A stretch of 64,000 nt of DNA from Sphingopyxis macrogoltabida (GTDB lineage: Bacteria > Pseudomonadota > Alphaproteobacteria > Sphingomonadales > Sphingomonadaceae), in contig NZ_CP009430.1 in assembly GCF_001314325.1 (NCBI RefSeq), positions 124,001 through 188,000 on the forward strand, read 5' to 3'. Shown here in pieces: positions 1 to 8,820 of the stretch (within the stretch, counting starts at the first letter, position 1; every line of letters begins with the position of its first letter). The notes beneath the pieces are model-generated. The model was not told the origin of the DNA and made no database searches. It was given only the letters and a program-made list of their open reading frames with translations. Made by a program: the position numbers and the translations under genes.

Positions 1-2
1 GT

Positions 3-647
3 CTGCGGCTTAACCTAGCAGCTTTCTACTATAATTACAGAGATATACAGGTATCGATCATCGATATTTCAACAGGTGCAAATGTTCTGGAGAACGCGGC
101 TGGCGCCGAGGGGTATGGCGCGGAAATTGATGCAAACTTTGAACCAACCAACTGGCTCAAGCTCTTTGGCGTCGCGGGCTACCTGCATACGGAATATACT
201 TCGTATCCCAATGCTGCGATCGCCGTAATCGATCCTGTTACCGGTGGACTCGTCAGCTCGCGTGCCGATCTTACAGGAACCCGGCTGCCGCGGGCGCCTT
301 CCTTCACGGGCTCAGTGGGATTTGAACTCCACGGCCCCATCGGCGGTGGCTTCGATGCGCATTTGAATGCTCTCACGCGTTATACGTCGGGCTATGATTT
401 CTTCCCAGGCGCGCAAGGCCCGCTTCAATATTCGCGGACGGGAGGCTATGCCATAATTAACCTGTCGGGCTATATCGAGCGCGAACTCAACGGCAGCGGA
501 ATCAGAAGTTACCGGCTCGGTTTCTACATCAACAACGCGACCGACCTGAAATATTCGAGCATCAACGTCACATCCGCTGGTTTTGGGCTCTTCCAGACGG
601 TTGCTCCGCCAATCACATATGGACTTCGTGCGTCGGCGGAATTCTAA
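3..647 (+). CDS. TonB-dependent receptor, C-terminal part (5' end outside window)
   Basis: The frame is open from base 3 to a TAA at 645-647, giving the last 214 residues of an outer-membrane receptor. The peptide shows alternating beta-barrel strands (YYNYRDIQV, GYGAEIDANFEP, FTGSVGFELHG, YRLGFYINNATDL) and ends in Ala-Glu-Phe, the terminal aromatic residue expected for a BamA-inserted barrel. It ends 40 bp before the first crotonase gene, so it probably belongs to the same plus-strand operon and may import the substrate of that pathway. The plug domain and TonB box lie upstream of the window, so no substrate class can be argued. Confidence 0.9.
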   Translation: MRLNLAAFYYNYRDIQVSIIDISTGANVLENAAGAEGYGAEIDANFEPTNWLKLFGVAGYLHTEYTSYPNAAIAVIDPVTGGLVSSRADLTGTRLPRAPSFTGSVGFELHGPIGGGFDAHLNALTRYTSGYDFFPGAQGPLQYSRTGGYAIINLSGYIERELNGSGIRSYRLGFYINNATDLKYSSINVTSAGFGLFQTVAPPITYGLRASAEF

Positions 648-687
648 GTACGAACGCACTATTTCCAGCGACGAGGCGGCCCTTTCG

Positions 688-1431
688 ATGAGCATAGCGA
701 ACTACAGGACGATCAGAGTCAGCGAATCTGACGGTGTAATGGAAGCCGTGCTACACACCGATGGGGCCGCGCTCATCTGGAATGGCCGCGCGGGATTCGA
801 ACTGACTCAGCTTTTCGAAGCACTGTCGGCCCAATCCGCCATCAAGGTTCTGATTTTAACCGGCGTCGGGGAAACCTTTTGCGCGGATAGCGTCACCTTT
901 GATTTTAATGAGCTAAAATGGCGCGATGTCTGGGCAGGGCAGCAGCGGATGCTCGGCGCGCTGATGAATTTGAACATTATCGTGATCGCGGCGGTCAACG
1001 GGCCGGTGCATTATCATCCGGAAATTCCAATGCTGGCGGATATCGTGCTTGCCTCTCCGGATACCGAATTCGCGGAACTCGGTCATTTTCCGCGCGGGAT
1101 GGTTCCTGGCGATGGTGCGCAATTGGTTATGGCGAGCCGGCTAGGCGAAGCCCGTGTCGGCTATTTCTATCTGATGGAAGAGCGGATTATGGCTGAAGAA
1201 GCGCGGCGACTGGGTTGCGTTCACGAAATCCACAAAAAAAATGCGCTGATGCCGCGCGCGCGTAAGATGGCTGCACAATTCGCGAGAAGGCCAGAGTGGC
1301 TCATTACATATACTAAGGCGGCGCTACGCTTACGCGACCGGCACGGATTTCAGCAAATGCTCAGCCACGGGATGTCGATCGAAGGCCTTGCCATGTACGC
1401 GGCTGGCATGTCCGGCAAGGAGGTCGATTAG
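688..1431 (+). CDS. Crotonase-fold hydrolase, 6-oxocamphor hydrolase-like (first of a pair)
   Basis: A 247-residue crotonase-superfamily protein. The usual oxyanion-hole glycines after AAVNGP are replaced by HYHPEIP, which argues against an ordinary enoyl-CoA hydratase. The segment GHFPRGMVPGD places His133 and Asp142 nine residues apart, the same spacing as the His145/Asp154 pair of Rhodococcus 6-oxocamphor hydrolase, a retro-Claisen beta-diketone hydrolase. The likely role is hydrolytic C-C cleavage of a cyclic 1,3-diketone or related CoA-linked ring. I chose ATG 688, which matches the family N-terminus; a TTG at 583 would overlap the receptor gene. Its neighbour at 1468 is a paralogue of nearly equal length, suggesting a hetero-oligomer. 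Function is inferred from motif similarity only. Confidence 0.75.
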   Translation: MSIANYRTIRVSESDGVMEAVLHTDGAALIWNGRAGFELTQLFEALSAQSAIKVLILTGVGETFCADSVTFDFNELKWRDVWAGQQRMLGALMNLNIIVIAAVNGPVHYHPEIPMLADIVLASPDTEFAELGHFPRGMVPGDGAQLVMASRLGEARVGYFYLMEERIMAEEARRLGCVHEIHKKNALMPRARKMAAQFARRPEWLITYTKAALRLRDRHGFQQMLSHGMSIEGLAMYAAGMSGKEVD

Positions 1432-2119
1432 TGGCCATCTCGCAATGCGGCGAGTGCGGAGGCGTGCGTGAGTGACAAGCCTGACTGGGCCCATATCGAA
1501 GTCGCCGTTTCCGGCGGAGTCGCTGAAGTTCGCCTGCACTCCAACCAAGAATCATTGATATGGGCCGCAGAGGTCGTGCGTGAACTGATTGTTTTTCTGG
1601 CATGGGCCGAACGCTCTGCGGACTTCAATGTGGTGATACTGACCGGCTCACAGGTCGCTTTTTGCAATAGGCTGGAGGCAAAGGGCTTTCACGGCCTGGG
1701 TTGGCGAAACATCTGGGCATTGGAACAGCGCCTTCTCAATGCGTGGATCGATTTTAACAAGATCGTAATTGCCGCGGTCAACGGTCCCGCGACGGTTCGT
1801 TCTGATTTGCCCGTATCGGCCGATATCGTGCTGGCGTGTCACGAGGCGGTGTTTTCGGACAGCAATCACTTCCGGATGAATGTTGCGCCTGGCGATGGCG
1901 TCCAGCTCATATGGGGCGAGATACTCGGTGCGTCGCGCGCGGGTTATTTCTTGCTGACTGGCGAAAAACTTGGGGCTCAAGACGCGAAAAAATTTGGCGC
2001 GGTGCACGAAATTCATGACCGCGACCACCTGCTTCCTCGAGCAAGACAGATTGCTGCCGATCTATCCCCGCGCGCCGGATCGTTGCTGTCATATACCAAG
2101 GCAGCGCTTCGCTTGAGAC

Positions 2120-3541
2120 GGTCGCGTCCGTCAAGGTGGTGTAATTTCGGCTGTGGCCGTGGGCCATCGTCAGGCGGCTTTGGCGGTGATGTGTAGGGGC
2201 TGATTTTCCTCCTCGATCATGGGTTGGTTGAGTTCGGCCATGCCTTCGATCTGCATGTATCGGTGCTGGAGCTGCCACTCGTCGTTCTGCTCCATCAGCA
2301 CAGCCCCGACGAGGCGGATGATGCTGTCTTCGTTCGGGAAGATTCCGACGACGTCGGCGCGGCGCTTGACCTCCTTGTTGAGCCGCTCGAGCGGATTGGT
2401 TGAGTGTAACTTCGTGCGGTGCTGGGTGGGAAAGCCGGTGTAGGCGAGCACGTCGGTTTCGGCCTCGTCCATGCAGGCGCCGAGCTTGGGCCAACGGGTG
2501 CGCAACTGGTCGGCGACCTGTCGCCAGACCTGCGTTGCGCTTTTCTGATCGGGCTGCAGGAAGACCTGGCGGATCGCGGCGGCGACGACAGTGTTCTGGC
2601 CCTTGGGCACATAGGACAGGGCATTGCGCATGAAGTGCACCCGGCAGCGCTGCCAGGTGGCGCCCATGACGCGGGTGATCGCGCCCTTGAGGCCCTCGTG
2701 AGCATCGGAGATGACCAGCTTCACGCCGGTAAGACCGCGCCGAACAAGGTCCTTCAGGAAGTCGGACCAGAAGACCTCCGCTTCCGAGGGGCCGATATGC
2801 AGGCCGACGATCTCGCGCCGGCCCTCGGTGTTGACGGCCATGGCGATTATTGCGGCAACGCTGATGATCCGCCCGCCTTCGCGTACCTTGAGATAGGTGG
2901 CATCGAGCCAGAGATACGGCCATTCGCCGGTGAGCGGGCGTTTCAGAAAGGCATGGACGCGCTCGTCAATGTCCTTGCAAAGCTTGGAGACGGTGGACTT
3001 GGAGATGCCGGTCATGCCCATGGCCTGGACGAGTTCATCGACCCGCCGGGTGCTGACCCCGCCGATCCACGCTTCCTGGATCACCGCAACCAGCGCTTTC
3101 TCGACCATCTTGCGGGGCTCAAGGAAGCCCGGAAAGTAGGACCCAGCACGCAGCTTGGGGATTTTCAGGTTCAGCGTGCCTACCCGGGTATCCAGCGAAC
3201 GGTCGCGATAGCCGTTGCGCCAGGTCGCGCGCTCGCTGCTGCGTTCGTGGCGACCCGCGCCGATCAGGCCATCAACGTCGGCCTCCATGATCAGCTGCAG
3301 CACGTTCTCGGCGATGGTGCGCAAAAAATCCGGTTGGCCGCCCTTCGCAGCAAGCTCTTCGATCAGTAATCTGTCCTCGGTCATCGGGAACTCCTCTTCG
3401 TCACGGTTGAAGTGTGCAAACTCCACCATAACGATGAACCCGGTGGCCACCAGCGACGCCGCATTCCGGGGTGGGGCATGCCCCACCCCGGAATACACCA
3501 TCGCCTACACCGGAAATTACACCACGAGCGCGGACGCTAAC
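2120..3541. mobile_element. IS256-family insertion sequence, complete, 1422 bp
   Basis: Ends are imperfect inverted repeats sharing GCGTCCG at matching offsets (GGTCGCGTCCG on the left, GTTAGCGTCCG on the right, read inwards), and both ends carry GTGGTGTAATTTC further in. The element is flanked by a perfect 9-bp target duplication, GCTTGAGAC, at 2111-2119 and 3542-3550, fitting the 8-9 bp duplications of IS256 elements. It holds one transposase gene on the minus strand. It interrupts the second crotonase gene, and excision would restore the reading frame exactly. Confidence 0.93.
2170..3384 (-). CDS. IS256-family (Mutator-like) transposase
   Basis: A 404-residue transposase of usual family length. 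Start ATG 3384 is chosen because GAGGAG lies just upstream and the protein then begins MTEDRLLIEELAAKGG; the longer frame to 3501 adds no conserved sequence. The DDE catalytic residues are visible as LWLDATYLKV (first Asp), VISDAHEGLKGAI (second Asp) and NPLERLNKEVKRR (Glu). The zinc-like C/H spacer CRVHFMRNAL between the second Asp and the Glu is typical. The gene is intact, so the element may still be mobile. It is transcribed against the interrupted catabolic operon. Confidence 0.95.
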   Translation of the reverse strand: MTEDRLLIEELAAKGGQPDFLRTIAENVLQLIMEADVDGLIGAGRHERSSERATWRNGYRDRSLDTRVGTLNLKIPKLRAGSYFPGFLEPRKMVEKALVAVIQEAWIGGVSTRRVDELVQAMGMTGISKSTVSKLCKDIDERVHAFLKRPLTGEWPYLWLDATYLKVREGGRIISVAAIIAMAVNTEGRREIVGLHIGPSEAEVFWSDFLKDLVRRGLTGVKLVISDAHEGLKGAITRVMGATWQRCRVHFMRNALSYVPKGQNTVVAAAIRQVFLQPDQKSATQVWRQVADQLRTRWPKLGACMDEAETDVLAYTGFPTQHRTKLHSTNPLERLNKEVKRRADVVGIFPNEDSIIRLVGAVLMEQNDEWQLQHRYMQIEGMAELNQPMIEEENQPLHITAKAA

Positions 3542-3692
3542 GCTTGAGACTGCGAAAATCTTTTCGGGAGGATTTGAATCACAGCATGTCGATCCAGGGC
3601 TTGGGGATGCATGCCGCCGGATATTGCGAACCCGAATAGGAACATGGACTCTTGGACGATTTTCCAGAGCCGGCGAACATAGGAGAGACCAA

Positions 3693-4934
3693 GTGATAAG
3701 TTTACTCAGCGGAATACGTGTTATCGAATGCGCGTGGCTGCCAACGGGCGATAATACCAGCAGACTGCTTGGTGATCTCGGCGCCGACGTGATAAAGATC
3801 GAGCGTCCCGGCCAAGGCGATTACCTGCGTGTTCTCGGTGGACTGATGGCACCCGAAAACAGCCCCTTTCATCTCGTTTGCAACCGCAACAAGCGAAGTG
3901 TTGAATTGAATCTTCGCGACGACCGCGGGCGCGCGATATTCTTCGATTTATTGAAGACCGCCGACATCTTTATCGATGGCTTTGCCTCCGATGCCTGCGA
4001 TAAGCTGGGGATCGGGTATCAAGAGCAATGCAAGGTCAAGCCCGACATTATTTATTGTCAGGCCAATGGGTTCGGCCGACGCGGAAAATACGGCAAAATT
4101 CCCGGCCACGGCTATCAGTTTCAATCGGTCGGCGGCGGCGTCGCATTGAAGGAGGACGATGAAGGGTTGATGTGGGAACAACTCGGAGGAGGCGATTTTC
4201 CGCAGTATTTCGGTGGCTCGTTGGACGGCCCGTTGGTCGCCGCAATCTATGCGGCGATGACTGCTCTCGCGGCTCTCGAACATCGAAAGCGCACGGGCGA
4301 GGGCGTGTTTATCGATACCGCAGCGTGCGATGCCGTCATCGCGTTGCAGCAAACGGATGCCGTGGTTCAGTGGAATTATGACAAGATTTATGACCGTCGG
4401 CAGCCACCGCCTCCGTTCGGTACGTCCCCGCACGAGCGGCCAAAATATAGCCACTATAAGTGCAAAGATGGAAAGAACATCCAACTGGGCGCTATCGAAC
4501 CGAAATTCTGGGTTAATCTGTGCAAGGCAATTGGTCGGGAAGATCTGATGGGCCAGCACGACATGACTCTGCCGATCGAGTTTTTCGGCAGTGATCCTCA
4601 GTTGATATACACTTTGAGAGACGTGTTCTTGACTAAGACAGCTCAGGAGTGGGTAGATATTGCCTGCCTTCACGACATTCCGATTGTTCCCACGAACAGC
4701 AAAATGGAAGTGCTCGACGATCCCCACTTGAAGGAGCGTGATGCATTCGAGATCAAGGACCATCCTGCGGTCGGCAAGTTCGCGATGCCTGGCTGGCCCG
4801 CAATGGTTGAGGGTCAGCGATATGAGACCGTCCGTCCGGCCCCCGCGCTTGGCGAACATACCGCTGAGGTGCTTGCCGAAGTTGGATTGGGCGCCGCCGA
4901 ACTTGAAAAATTGAAAGCGGCCGGGGTCGTTTGA
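3693..4934 (+). CDS. CoA-transferase, class III (CaiB/BaiF family)
   Basis: A 413-residue family III CoA-transferase, which would activate a carboxylic acid by moving CoA from a donor thioester. Recognised from the N-terminal GIRVIECA, LLGDLGADVIKIERPGQGD, CNRNKRSVELNLRD and FIDGFASDACDKLGIGY blocks and from VFIDTAACDAVIAL, where the family's catalytic Asp lies. GTG 3693 is chosen because AGGAGAG at 3681-3687 is well spaced and the peptide then starts in the conserved fold. It follows the split crotonase by 53 bp and overlaps the next gene by one base (TGATG), so translation is coupled. Loss of readthrough past the IS may reduce its expression unless it has its own promoter. Confidence 0.93.
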   Translation: MISLLSGIRVIECAWLPTGDNTSRLLGDLGADVIKIERPGQGDYLRVLGGLMAPENSPFHLVCNRNKRSVELNLRDDRGRAIFFDLLKTADIFIDGFASDACDKLGIGYQEQCKVKPDIIYCQANGFGRRGKYGKIPGHGYQFQSVGGGVALKEDDEGLMWEQLGGGDFPQYFGGSLDGPLVAAIYAAMTALAALEHRKRTGEGVFIDTAACDAVIALQQTDAVVQWNYDKIYDRRQPPPPFGTSPHERPKYSHYKCKDGKNIQLGAIEPKFWVNLCKAIGREDLMGQHDMTLPIEFFGSDPQLIYTLRDVFLTKTAQEWVDIACLHDIPIVPTNSKMEVLDDPHLKERDAFEIKDHPAVGKFAMPGWPAMVEGQRYETVRPAPALGEHTAEVLAEVGLGAAELEKLKAAGVV

Positions 4935-6160
4935 TGATGGGCGCGCTCTACGACGGGCAAGTGCTTGAGGGCGGGGCAGTGGCCGATATATCTTCCGATC
5001 AGGATCTGCAGGAATTCCGAAGCGAGGTGCGGCGTTTCGTCGGCGACCACGTCCCCGAAGCACTGGCGCGCCGCATATTACTCGGCAAGCCGGCTTCGAA
5101 GGACGAACTGCTCGCGTGGCACCGCGCACTTTTCGAAAAGGGATGGATCGCGCCGGGTTGGCCGGTGGCGTTTGGGGGTACCGGATGGGATATCTCCACG
5201 CGCTGGGCCTTTGAAACCGAACTGGCGCTTCTGGGCGCGCCGCCCCTCATTCCCATGGGGCTTATCACCGTGGGACCGGTGCTGATCGCATATGGCAACG
5301 AAGCGCAACAGCGGCAGTATCTACCCCGGATTCTGGATGGGTCCGACATATGGTGTCAGGGATTTTCAGAACCGGGGGCCGGTTCGGACCTTGCATCGTT
5401 AAAGTGCCGGGCAACGCGGGTCGACGGCGGTTATCGCATTGATGGCACAAAGATATGGACGACGCAGGCCCACTGGTCCGACAAGTGCCTGCTCTTGGCG
5501 CGGACCGACGTGAGGGGCAAGAAGCAGGACGGCATATCGATGTTCGCCGTCGATATGGCTAGTCCGGGGATCGATATCCGACCAATTATCACGCTTGATG
5601 GTCTGCACGTCCTCAATCAGCTGTTTTTCGACGATGTCTTTGTCCCGGAAGGGAATCTGATTGGCGAGGAAGGGTGCGCTTGGGACATTTTAAAGTCGAA
5701 CATCGGCCATGAACGCATTCTCGTTTCCAGTCCCGGGTTTGCAGTCACCTTACGCCGGCGGCTGCTTGACGTGGCGCAACGCACTGATCGCGATGGCCGG
5801 CGACCAATAGAAAATTCACGGCTAAGGGATCGCATTGTCCTGCTCGACGTCCGACTTCAGGCGCTTCAGGCGACGGCGTTGCGTGTCCTTGATATCCCGG
5901 ACCTGACCGTTCGACCGGAGGCGTCGCTGCTCAAGATCCGAGGGACCGAGCTTCACCAAGACTATACGCGGCTGATCGGGGAAGTCTTGGGGACGGCATC
6001 ACTGCCTTACGATCTCGAGGCAATGTATTCCGCGACGGATGAAAGTAACGCGCGCTTCGATGCGATCACGCCCAATTATCTCTTTCTCCGGAAGGCGTCG
6101 ATCTCCGCCGGGACGAACGAGGTGCAGCGAGACATAATCGCCAAGTCGGTATTGTCATGA
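4934..6160 (+). CDS. Acyl-CoA dehydrogenase (first of a two-gene pair)
   Basis: A 408-residue FAD-dependent acyl-CoA dehydrogenase of normal length. Landmarks are FEKGWIAPGWPVAFGG, CQGFSEPGAGSDLASL (FAD and substrate binding), KIWTTQAHWSDKC, and the C-terminal ISAGTNEVQRDIIAK that contacts FAD in the family. Alternative starts are TTG 4931 and ATG 4937; ATG 4934 overlaps the CoA-transferase stop. The following gene starts in an ATGA overlap and encodes a divergent dehydrogenase. Adjacent unlike subunits of this kind form alpha2beta2 enzymes in actinobacterial steroid side-chain degradation, and the same is inferred here. Confidence 0.92.
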   Translation: MMGALYDGQVLEGGAVADISSDQDLQEFRSEVRRFVGDHVPEALARRILLGKPASKDELLAWHRALFEKGWIAPGWPVAFGGTGWDISTRWAFETELALLGAPPLIPMGLITVGPVLIAYGNEAQQRQYLPRILDGSDIWCQGFSEPGAGSDLASLKCRATRVDGGYRIDGTKIWTTQAHWSDKCLLLARTDVRGKKQDGISMFAVDMASPGIDIRPIITLDGLHVLNQLFFDDVFVPEGNLIGEEGCAWDILKSNIGHERILVSSPGFAVTLRRRLLDVAQRTDRDGRRPIENSRLRDRIVLLDVRLQALQATALRVLDIPDLTVRPEASLLKIRGTELHQDYTRLIGEVLGTASLPYDLEAMYSATDESNARFDAITPNYLFLRKASISAGTNEVQRDIIAKSVLS

Positions 6161-7272
6161 GTGCCGTCAATCACTTATCCGATGACCAGCGCATGCTGCA
6201 CGAAAGCGCAGGCGCGTTTGCTCGCACGCTGGCCAAGCGCCTGGTAAATGCCATCGACCATCCATGGCGGCAACTGTGGCCTGAATTTGCCCAGCAGGGA
6301 TGGCTGTCTGTGTTGGACCCGGTCGATGAAGGTGGCTTTGGCGGATCGTTCGTCGATCAGGCGCTGCTCGCCGCCGCTTTGGGAGAGCAAATCCAATCAA
6401 CGCCTTTCATGGTTTCCGGTTCGACCGCGTCTCTCACGTTGCGATATGGATCCGGTGCATGGCTTCAACGCCATAGCCAAGATGTTCGGTCTGGCAGGCT
6501 CAGAATCGCGCTTGCCAGCGAAGAAACGCCGCTCGATCCCATGGGCGCGTCCATTCGCACCCATGCGGAACGCCATGGCGACGGATATCGGCTATCCGGG
6601 GCGAAGCGGATGATCCTTTATGGCGGGGACGCGGAGGCATTTTTCGTAAGTGCAACCACAGACGAAATCGGTCCCGCAGTCTTCATTATTCCCGCCGCCT
6701 CGCACGGAATCTCCGTCGATGCCTATCGACTGATCGATGGCACACAGGCAGCGGATATATGTTTTGAATCCGTCTTACTGCCGTCGTCTGTCCGCCTGCA
6801 GTTGAGTGGTGAGGATGCAAAACAGGTAATCGATGAGGCCATCTGGTCATCGACCTTCCTTGCCGTGAGCGAGGGGCTGGGCTGCCTGGAAACGAGTCTC
6901 GAAGCGACCAAAAATCACTTGTCCACACGCGAGCAATTCGGCCGACCGTTGTCCGCATCGCAAGTTTTGCGGCACCGGCTCGCGGATATCTACATCGCAA
7001 TCGAGGAGTTGCGCTCTTTGATTCTCGCGGCGGCGACCGCGGGCGGTTGGCGGGAGCGCAGCACCGCTCTCAGCGCTGCCAAAATCCAGCTCGGTCATGC
7101 GGGCATTTGGGCGATCGAACAATGTGTGCAGCTGCACGGCGCAATGGGCGTGACGGAGGAGTGTGCCGTTGGCCAGGCGCTAAAGCGCATGACCGTCCTA
7201 GACCGCCTGTTCGGCGGAGCGGATTTCCATATCGGCAGACTAAGCGAGGACATGCTGAGGGGACCATCATAA
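6157..7272 (+). CDS. Acyl-CoA dehydrogenase, divergent partner subunit
   Basis: A 371-residue acyl-CoA dehydrogenase-family protein, starting in an ATGA overlap with the preceding gene. The N-terminal helical domain (QQGWLSVLDPVDEGGFGGSF), beta domain and C-terminal bundle (STREQFGRPLSASQVLRHRLAD, VQLHGAMGVTEE) are present. It lacks the GTxEVQR-type FAD-contact motif near the C-terminus that its partner has, ending instead LDRLFGGADFHIGRLSEDM. This split of cofactor residues is what heteromeric dehydrogenases show, so I read the two genes as subunits of one enzyme. Which subunit carries the catalytic base is not certain from sequence alone. Confidence 0.88.
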   Translation: MSAVNHLSDDQRMLHESAGAFARTLAKRLVNAIDHPWRQLWPEFAQQGWLSVLDPVDEGGFGGSFVDQALLAAALGEQIQSTPFMVSGSTASLTLRYGSGAWLQRHSQDVRSGRLRIALASEETPLDPMGASIRTHAERHGDGYRLSGAKRMILYGGDAEAFFVSATTDEIGPAVFIIPAASHGISVDAYRLIDGTQAADICFESVLLPSSVRLQLSGEDAKQVIDEAIWSSTFLAVSEGLGCLETSLEATKNHLSTREQFGRPLSASQVLRHRLADIYIAIEELRSLILAAATAGGWRERSTALSAAKIQLGHAGIWAIEQCVQLHGAMGVTEECAVGQALKRMTVLDRLFGGADFHIGRLSEDMLRGPS

Positions 7273-7575
7273 GCCAACTGCTCTCGCTGTCGGATGCAAG
7301 TGATATAGATGGGCTATCGCGCGCTGCATAAACGATATTTGACGCGCGTCACGGCGCGACATAGCTTTTAGGCCAAGCATGGCGGCAGCACGATGTTCCT
7401 TCAGCGAACGCGGCTATCGCGCACAAAGGAGAGAAGGCGTGCGGACGTTGCCCGTTTGCATTGTAGACCGAAATCAATTGGGCGTCTGTGTCCCTATCTT
7501 CTGTATCAGGGGTAGCGATACAATATCTGCGCCTTCCAGATTAAATAAAGCGATATGAGTCATTCGGAGAAGGTC
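7273..7575. promoter_or_regulatory. Gap before amidohydrolase gene with a 6-bp inverted repeat
   Basis: No convincing gene in about 300 bp. Near its end lies TGTATC (7502-7507) and GATACA (7517-7522), perfect arms nine bases apart, about 50 bp before the likely start of the amidohydrolase gene. This is the kind of spacing an operator could have, so the amidohydrolase and aldehyde dehydrogenase may have their own promoter. The regulator is not known. Confidence 0.35.
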
Positions 7576-8757
7576 ATGACCAAAGAAAATGCAGACGTCG
7601 TGTTTGACGCCGATCAACATTATTACGAACCGGTGGATGCCTTTACACGTCATCTACCCAAAGGGTGGGGGCCGCGCACCGTGCAACGCGCAGACGTAGG
7701 CGGCAAGGTGCGACTTCTTGTCGCTGGCAAGATCAATATGACCGTTAACAATCCGACTTTCGATCCGATCGTCAAGCCGGGCGCCATGACCGAGTATTTT
7801 CGCGGAAACCCGCAAAAAAAAACGCTCGACCAGTGTCTCGCAGAGCGCGAACCGATTCCGGCATCTTATCGTGACCCTGTCGCCCGATTGAAGATAATGG
7901 ACGCACAAGATGTCAAATATGTCTGGATGCTTCCGACGCTTGGCATGGCTTATGAGGAAGGGATGCAGGAAGATCCCGTTGCTGCAGCGGTAGCATTTCA
8001 TGCCTTCAATGAATGGCTGCTCGATGACTGGGGCTTCGTGCATTCCGGGCGGATTTTCAGCAGCCCATATTTGGCGATGGGCGACGTCGACGCGGCCGTG
8101 CGAGAAGTCGACTGGATGCTCGAAAAGGGTGCCAAAGTGATCGTCGTACGGCCCAGCGCAGTTTACACGAAAGATGGCTGGAAATCGCCGGGCAATCCGA
8201 TGTTCGATCCAATCTGGGCCCGCATCGAAGAAGCCGGCGTTGTGCTCGTACCGCATGTCGCTGAAGTGGGCGGTTTCGGGCTTGACCGTTATGCGCCCTA
8301 TGACCCCAACATCATCGGCGAGGGGGCATCGCCGCTTCAAGCTTCGGTGGGACATGAACGCCCCATCATGAACTATCTCGCAGCACTCGTCTGCGATCGC
8401 CTGTTCGAACGTTTTCCCAATCTGCACATCGCGTCGATCGAAAACGGCGCGGAGTTTCTTCCCGGCCTTTTAAAGGGGCTGCATCGTGCGAGCTTCCTAA
8501 TCCCCGACTATTTCAAGGGGGACCCCGTGGAGATGTTCAAGCGGAACGTTTGGGTCGCACCTTTTTGGGAAGACAATATCGACGAGGCGATCGAATTGAT
8601 CGGCGCTGATCGCGTCCTCTTCGGATCGGATTGGCCGCATCCTGAAGGCATGCTCAATCCCCGCGACTTCGAGCATGAAATTGGCCCGGATAATCTTCCA
8701 TCCGTAAACCGCAAGATTATGTTTGAAAACGCCGCTTACTTGACCGGCATTGGCTGA
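7576..8757 (+). CDS. Amidohydrolase-2 family metal-dependent hydrolase/decarboxylase
   Basis: A TIM-barrel amidohydrolase of about 393 residues. The N-terminal strand VVFDADQHYYEP corresponds to the first metal-binding motif, FPNLHIASIENGAEFLPGL to a central strand, and VLFGSDWPHPEG carries the conserved late Asp. The family includes ACMSD-like decarboxylases and ring or lactone hydrolases; such genes are common in sphingomonad aromatic and terpenoid gene clusters. ATG 7576 is preferred because GGAGAAGG precedes it at 7566-7573; ATG 7555 lacks a clear ribosome site and would add seven residues. It is followed 63 bp later by an aldehyde dehydrogenase on the same strand. The exact reaction cannot be called. 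Confidence 0.88.
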   Translation: MTKENADVVFDADQHYYEPVDAFTRHLPKGWGPRTVQRADVGGKVRLLVAGKINMTVNNPTFDPIVKPGAMTEYFRGNPQKKTLDQCLAEREPIPASYRDPVARLKIMDAQDVKYVWMLPTLGMAYEEGMQEDPVAAAVAFHAFNEWLLDDWGFVHSGRIFSSPYLAMGDVDAAVREVDWMLEKGAKVIVVRPSAVYTKDGWKSPGNPMFDPIWARIEEAGVVLVPHVAEVGGFGLDRYAPYDPNIIGEGASPLQASVGHERPIMNYLAALVCDRLFERFPNLHIASIENGAEFLPGLLKGLHRASFLIPDYFKGDPVEMFKRNVWVAPFWEDNIDEAIELIGADRVLFGSDWPHPEGMLNPRDFEHEIGPDNLPSVNRKIMFENAAYLTGIG

Positions 8758-8767
8758 CATTTGACGT

Positions 8768-8789
8768 TATCCCTCGTCTCGAAGGGATA
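8768..8789. promoter_or_regulatory. Inverted repeat TATCCCT-N8-AGGGATA
   Basis: Seven-base perfect arms separated by eight bases in the short gap between amidohydrolase and aldehyde dehydrogenase. There is no following T-run, so an intrinsic terminator is unlikely; an operator or an mRNA processing stem-loop is possible. Confidence 0.35.
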
Positions 8790-8820
8790 TAAGCTACAGC
8801 ATCCTCAAGGGAGATAATGG

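Larger units (their letters stand above)
1468..3639 (+). pseudogene. Second 6-oxocamphor hydrolase-like crotonase, split by IS256-type insertion
   Basis: Starts at GTG 1468 and runs in frame to 2119, where the IS begins. Removing the IS and one copy of the 9-bp duplication joins 2119 to 3551 in frame and continues LRKSFREDLNHSMSIQGLGM to a TAG at 3637-3639. The rebuilt protein has 246 residues against 247 for the paralogue upstream, whose C-terminus (GMSIEGLAMYAAG) it matches. It carries the same dyad as the paralogue: His134 in NHF and Asp143 in PGDG. The insertion removes the last 29 residues and appends about 25 IS-encoded ones, so the gene is probably inactive, or the partner enzyme works alone. 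The lesion looks recent because the downstream exon has not decayed. Confidence 0.85.

Noticed and set aside
2419..3369. A 316-codon plus-strand frame through the IS256 transposase
   Set aside because: Antisense shadow of a GC-rich transposase gene with no family resemblance.
3468..3495. GGGGTGGGGCATGCCCCACCCC palindrome inside the IS256 element as a regulatory site
   Set aside because: It lies in the 5' leader of the transposase within the IS and most likely belongs to the element's own transcription control or terminator; there is no reason to link it to the host genes.
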